Source: Verrucomicrobia bacterium UBA1731
GTDB lineage: Bacteria; Verrucomicrobiota; Kiritimatiellia; RFP12; UBA1067
Direction of reading: 5' to 3'
Length of the DNA stretch: 8,828 nucleotides
Assembly: GCA_002317575.1 (NCBI GenBank)
Contig: DCIH01000041.1
Location: 17,156 to 25,983, forward strand
Part shown: positions 6,968-8,828 of the stretch, one piece after another
Layout: the number at the start of each line of letters is the position of its first letter
How positions within the stretch are numbered: the first letter of the stretch is position 1
Position numbers and translations under genes: made by a program
The notes under the pieces: generated by a model
What the model was told of the DNA's origin: nothing
The model's database searches: none
Seen by the model: the letters and a program-made list of their open reading frames with translations, nothing else

Positions 6968-7225
6968 TTGCCGTTCCCCGTCCAGGCGTTCGACTACGCG
7001 CTGTTGGCCGTGGCGGCCGTCGGCGTCGTCTGGGTGCTTTACGGCGTCCTGCGCCGCGTGCTGCTGTTCCTGCTGCTGATGGCGGCGTTGGCGGCGTTGG
7101 TCGGATTCGCCGGCTATTTCCAGACCGGTTGTTTCGGCAAGGGCTTTTTCGCCGAACGGAGCACATGCGTGGGGTTCGTCGGCACGCTTGTGGATGCGTG
7201 GGCCGGACTGGGGACCTCGGAATGA
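6968..7225 (+). CDS. Small two-helix membrane protein of the sigma-factor operon
   Basis: The 85-residue product starts at TTG, one base after the TPR gene's TGA, with AAGGA at good spacing. Two hydrophobic segments are clear: residues about 8-27 and 31-51, separated by Arg29-Arg30 after a short L-Y-G-V-L turn. By the positive-inside rule the Arg pair suggests a cytoplasmic turn with both ends outside. The C-terminal tail (52-85) has two Cys (C55, C67) that could form a periplasmic disulfide. I do not recognise the family. Its stop overlaps the sigma factor start (ATGA at 7222-7225), so translation of the two is probably coupled. It may help the regulatory unit sense or anchor something at the membrane; that rests only on position. 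Confidence 0.7.
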   Translation: MPFPVQAFDYALLAVAAVGVVWVLYGVLRRVLLFLLLMAALAALVGFAGYFQTGCFGKGFFAERSTCVGFVGTLVDAWAGLGTSE

Positions 7226-7749
7226 CCGACGCCGAGCTGATGCTCGCCGCCGCCGCGGGGGACCAAAACGCGTTCTCCGAAATCGTCCGCAAATTTTCCG
7301 ACGTTCTGCTGAACTTTTTCCTCCGTCAGGGCGTTTCATACGCAGATGGACAGGATCTTGCGCAGCGCACGCTGCTCCGGTTGTGGCGTTACCGCGCCAA
7401 TTACCGGCCGTCGGCCAAGCTCACGACGTTTCTGTTCATCCTCGCGCGCCAGGAGTCCATCGACTTCTTCCGCGCGGAAGGGCGCAGGCGGAATTTGGAG
7501 GACGGGTTCGAGCGCGAGCAGACCGTGTGGTCCGAGACGGCGCAGGCGGCGGAACCCTTTTCGGGGGAAGCGGTTCGGCGCGCGGTCGCGGAGCTTGAAC
7601 CGGCTTGGCGCGACGTGGTCGAGTTGGGCGTCTTCCAGGATCTGCCCTACGCGGAGGTCGCGGAAATCCTCGGGATTCCCGTGGGTACGGTGAAATCGCG
7701 CATGTTCAATGCGCTGCGGAAATTGAGGGGTTTGCTACATGAACGCTGA
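7222..7749 (+). CDS. ECF-type RNA polymerase sigma factor (sigma-70 family)
   Basis: The 175-residue product has the two-domain build of ECF sigma factors, which steer RNA polymerase to stress or surface-response promoters. Region 2 covers about residues 15-88, with A-G-D-x-x-A-F near the start (12-18), D-x-x-Q-D-L-A-Q-like -10-recognition helix entry (42-48) and L-T-T-F-L-F-x-L-A-R (67-76). A Glu/Arg-rich linker follows (about 89-118). Region 4 covers about 120-173, with L-P-Y-A-E-V-A-E-I-L (141-150) and the helix-turn-helix G-I-P-V-G-T-V-K-S-R (151-160). The ATG at 7222 is chosen because it makes the ATGA overlap with the upstream gene and begins the family-typical T-D-A-E-L-M-L-A-A; an in-frame ATG at 7129 would add residues read from the upstream gene's coding region. 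The 3' end overlaps the next gene by 11 bases, the usual arrangement with an anti-sigma gene. The subgroup cannot be assigned by eye. Confidence 0.92.
   Translation: MTDAELMLAAAAGDQNAFSEIVRKFSDVLLNFFLRQGVSYADGQDLAQRTLLRLWRYRANYRPSAKLTTFLFILARQESIDFFRAEGRRRNLEDGFEREQTVWSETAQAAEPFSGEAVRRAVAELEPAWRDVVELGVFQDLPYAEVAEILGIPVGTVKSRMFNALRKLRGLLHER
7725..7730 (+). promoter_or_regulatory. Shine-Dalgarno GAGGGG for the putative anti-sigma gene
   Basis: GAGGGG inside the sigma factor gene lies 8 bases before the ATG at 7739, supporting the 11-base overlapping start. Confidence 0.6.
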
Positions 7750-8317
7750 CTTGAAGGCCACGCTGGCGGAGATGGGGGCGGATGCGTCGTTTGTCGACGC
7801 GCTTCGCGGCGCGTGCGCGTGCCATGTCGATCCCGGTTTCGCTTCGCGCGTGGAGACCGCGGTGCGCGACGTCCGAGCGCAATCCACGGTCTGCTGGTGG
7901 ACGGCCGCGGCGGCCGCCGCCGCGCTGCTGGCGGTTTCGGTGTCGTTCCTGTTGCCGCGCGGCGATTCGAAAGCGGGCCGGCTTCCCAGCGTCCAAATGT
8001 CGTCCGCGTCGTCGTTGACGCCGCACGTGCAGGCGTTCGTGGTGTCGTCTCTGGCCAAGGGAGCGGATGCGTCCGCATTGACGAAGGCCGTCGACGCGCT
8101 CGTGTCCTGCCAATCCGCGGAAGGCGGGTGGACCAATCCCGAGATGAGCGCGCGGAACGTGGCGGCGTTGACCGTTGCGGTGTCCGCAGGCGTGACGTCC
8201 GCGAAAAGCGCCCTGTGCCGCGGTCGCCGCTATCTGCGCGCGAACGGCATCCCGGAACTCGATGCCGTGCAATTCGAGCGCGAAGCGCGCCATGTACGCG
8301 AGCTTCTTGGCGGTTGA
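7739..8317 (+). CDS. Single-pass membrane protein in anti-sigma position with a QW-type (squalene cyclase-like) repeat
   Basis: The 192-residue product overlaps the sigma factor gene by 11 bases. The N-terminal 52 residues look cytoplasmic and contain D-P-G-F-A-S-R-V (31-38), a pattern often seen just before the membrane helix in anti-sigma proteins. One membrane helix spans about 53-72. The outer part (73-192) holds A-V-D-A-L-V-S-C-Q-S-A-E-G-G-W (117-131), which fits the QW motif (Q-x3-G-G-W) of squalene-hopene cyclase and prenyltransferase alpha/alpha toroids, followed by further Ala-rich helices. Only one clear QW unit is present, far too little for a cyclase, so a binding or sensing role is more likely than catalysis. 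No zinc-binding anti-sigma H-x3-C-x2-C motif is seen; the nearby C-A-C-H (26-29) is different. Anti-sigma function is inferred from gene order and topology. Confidence 0.75.
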   Translation: MNADLKATLAEMGADASFVDALRGACACHVDPGFASRVETAVRDVRAQSTVCWWTAAAAAAALLAVSVSFLLPRGDSKAGRLPSVQMSSASSLTPHVQAFVVSSLAKGADASALTKAVDALVSCQSAEGGWTNPEMSARNVAALTVAVSAGVTSAKSALCRGRRYLRANGIPELDAVQFEREARHVRELLGG

Positions 8318-8340
8318 GGGTTCGCGCCATGCGCGCCGCC
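8309..8340 (+). terminator. Possible GC-rich bulged hairpin at the operon end, no U-tract
   Basis: GGCGG (8309-8313) can pair with CCGCC (8336-8340), and inside it CGCGC (8323-8327) pairs with GCGCG (8331-8335) around a CAT loop, leaving a 9-base bulge on the left that includes the TGA stop. No run of T follows, so this is not a classical intrinsic terminator. It may stall polymerase or do nothing. Confidence 0.25.
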
Positions 8341-8350
8341 CCCAAACTCC

Positions 8351-8371
8351 TAACCCCTAACCCCTAACCCC
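8351..8371. repeat. Heptamer tandem repeat TAACCCC x3 (telomere-like), with a degenerate fourth unit upstream
   Basis: Three exact TAACCCC units are preceded by a degenerate unit AAACTCC (8344-8350). On the minus strand this reads TTAGGGG repeats, with G-runs of 4, 4, 4 and, past a longer loop, 5 (from 8339-8343), so a G-quadruplex could form there. The array lies directly upstream of the nagA -10 element and covers the place a -35 would be. Confidence 0.85.
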
Positions 8372-8380
8372 TTCTCTTTG

Positions 8381-8389
8381 TGGTATAAT
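8381..8389 (+). promoter_or_regulatory. Extended -10 promoter TGGTATAAT for nagA
   Basis: A perfect extended -10 (TG-n-TATAAT) lies 33 bases before the nagA ATG, giving a predicted leader of about 25 bases. No -35 match exists at 16-18 base spacing; that stretch is the CCCCTAA array. Shares GTGGTATAAT with the promoter at 5847-5856. Confidence 0.75.
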
Positions 8390-8407
8390 CATGGCACTTT
8401 TTAACTA

Positions 8408-8413
8408 AAGGAG
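8408..8413 (+). promoter_or_regulatory. Shine-Dalgarno AAGGAG for nagA
   Basis: AAGGAG ends 9 bases before the ATG at 8423, a strong and well-spaced site that fixes the nagA start. Confidence 0.75.
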
Positions 8414-8422
8414 TTGGCTCAA

Positions 8423-8828
8423 ATGAAGAAAACCGCACTCGTCAATGCCCACGTGATCAGCCCCGGCGTCGATCTGGAAGGCGCCGTCGTCGTCATCGAA
8501 GGCAAGAAGATCAAGTCCGTCTCCAAGGCGAAGGCCCCGAAGGGCGCCGAAATCGTCGACGTGAAGGGCGCCTATGTGGTGCCGGGCTTCATCGATGTGC
8601 ATCTCCATGGCGCGTGCGGCTACGATGTGTGCGACGCCACGGAAGAGGCCATCACCAAGATCGCCGAAGCGAAGCTGGCCGAGGGCTGCACGAGCTTCCT
8701 GCCCACCACGCTCACCGTCGGGCACGACAACCTCGTCGCCGCCGCGAAGGCCGTCGCGGCCTACCGCAAGAACGAAAAATTCGCCAAGGTGATCGGCATC
8801 CATCTCGAAGGGCCGTTCATCAACGTGA
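8423..8828 (+). CDS. nagA: N-acetylglucosamine-6-phosphate deacetylase (NagA), 3'-truncated by the window edge
   Basis: The first 135 codons of NagA run off the window. NagA removes the acetyl group from GlcNAc-6-phosphate in the cytoplasm, giving glucosamine-6-phosphate for glycolysis or cell-wall precursors. Residues about 1-50 form the small beta domain typical of amidohydrolases, ending in G-A-Y-V-V-P-G-F-I-D. The metal-binding H60-L-H62-G motif follows, then P-T-T (95-97) and H-L-E-G-P-F-I-N (127-134), with E129 as the conserved metal ligand. The H-x-H form resembles Bacillus-type NagA; the E. coli enzyme has Q-x-N at this place, so a different metal set-up from E. coli is expected. The final GTGA at the window edge is not an in-frame stop: the frame reads GTG as Val. 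Own promoter and ribosome binding site are visible upstream. With the exported GH20 it suggests amino-sugar use; AgaA (the GalNAc-6-phosphate counterpart) is a less likely alternative. Confidence 0.93.
   Translation, partial: MKKTALVNAHVISPGVDLEGAVVVIEGKKIKSVSKAKAPKGAEIVDVKGAYVVPGFIDVHLHGACGYDVCDATEEAITKIAEAKLAEGCTSFLPTTLTVGHDNLVAAAKAVAAYRKNEKFAKVIGIHLEGPFINV

Noticed and set aside
7129..7221. Upstream ATG extension of the sigma factor
   Set aside because: It would add 31 residues encoded inside the upstream membrane-protein gene; the ATG at 7222 gives the standard ATGA overlap and a normal ECF N-terminus.
8825..8828. Apparent TGA at the window end as the stop of nagA
   Set aside because: It is out of frame: the nagA frame reads AAC GTG there, so the gene continues beyond the window.
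1..8828. CRISPR arrays, tRNA or rRNA genes, insertion sequences
   Set aside because: No spaced direct repeats, cloverleaf-like segments, rRNA-like stretches, transposase motifs or terminal inverted repeats were seen.

Overview
The window is a GC-rich stretch with every supported gene on the + strand and short spacers. The end of lpxA (lipid A biosynthesis) shows a Gram-negative outer membrane. The secreted FAD-oxidoreductase/glycosidase style of enzyme, the divergent GH20 and the short heptamer repeats in two spacers fit an anaerobic glycan-degrading member of the PVC group (Kiritimatiellota, Lentisphaerota or Verrucomicrobiota). This placement is inference from gene style; the window holds no taxonomic marker such as rRNA.

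Layout. (1) 2-481: C-terminal part of LpxA. (2) 500-4213: a very large exported protein with a carbohydrate-binding-like N-terminus, a complete FAD_oxidored-type flavoprotein and a GH42-like TIM-barrel module. (3) 4214-4308: an AT-rich spacer with a heptamer tandem repeat. (4) 4312-5838: an exported, divergent GH20 enzyme. (5) 5863-8317: a tightly packed four-gene unit made of a TPR lipoprotein, a small two-helix membrane protein, an ECF sigma factor and a single-pass membrane protein in the anti-sigma position that carries a squalene-cyclase-type QW motif. It sits behind a near-perfect extended -10 promoter that places the transcript start at the ATG. (6) 8318-8422: a spacer with a CCCCTAA heptamer array, a second extended -10 promoter and a strong Shine-Dalgarno. 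(7) 8423 to the end: the N-terminal 135 codons of nagA.

How the genes may work together. The fusion protein and the GH20 enzyme look like exported enzymes that attack glycans, and NagA deacetylates GlcNAc-6-phosphate inside the cell, so an amino-sugar salvage theme is plausible. The TPR/sigma/membrane-protein unit looks like a cell-surface-sensing regulatory operon; its signal and targets cannot be read from this window. The most noteworthy items are the three-part oxidoreductase-glycosidase fusion with a codon-usage break at its junction, the sigma-factor operon with a toroid-like candidate anti-sigma protein, the leaderless promoter, and the two different period-7 repeats.
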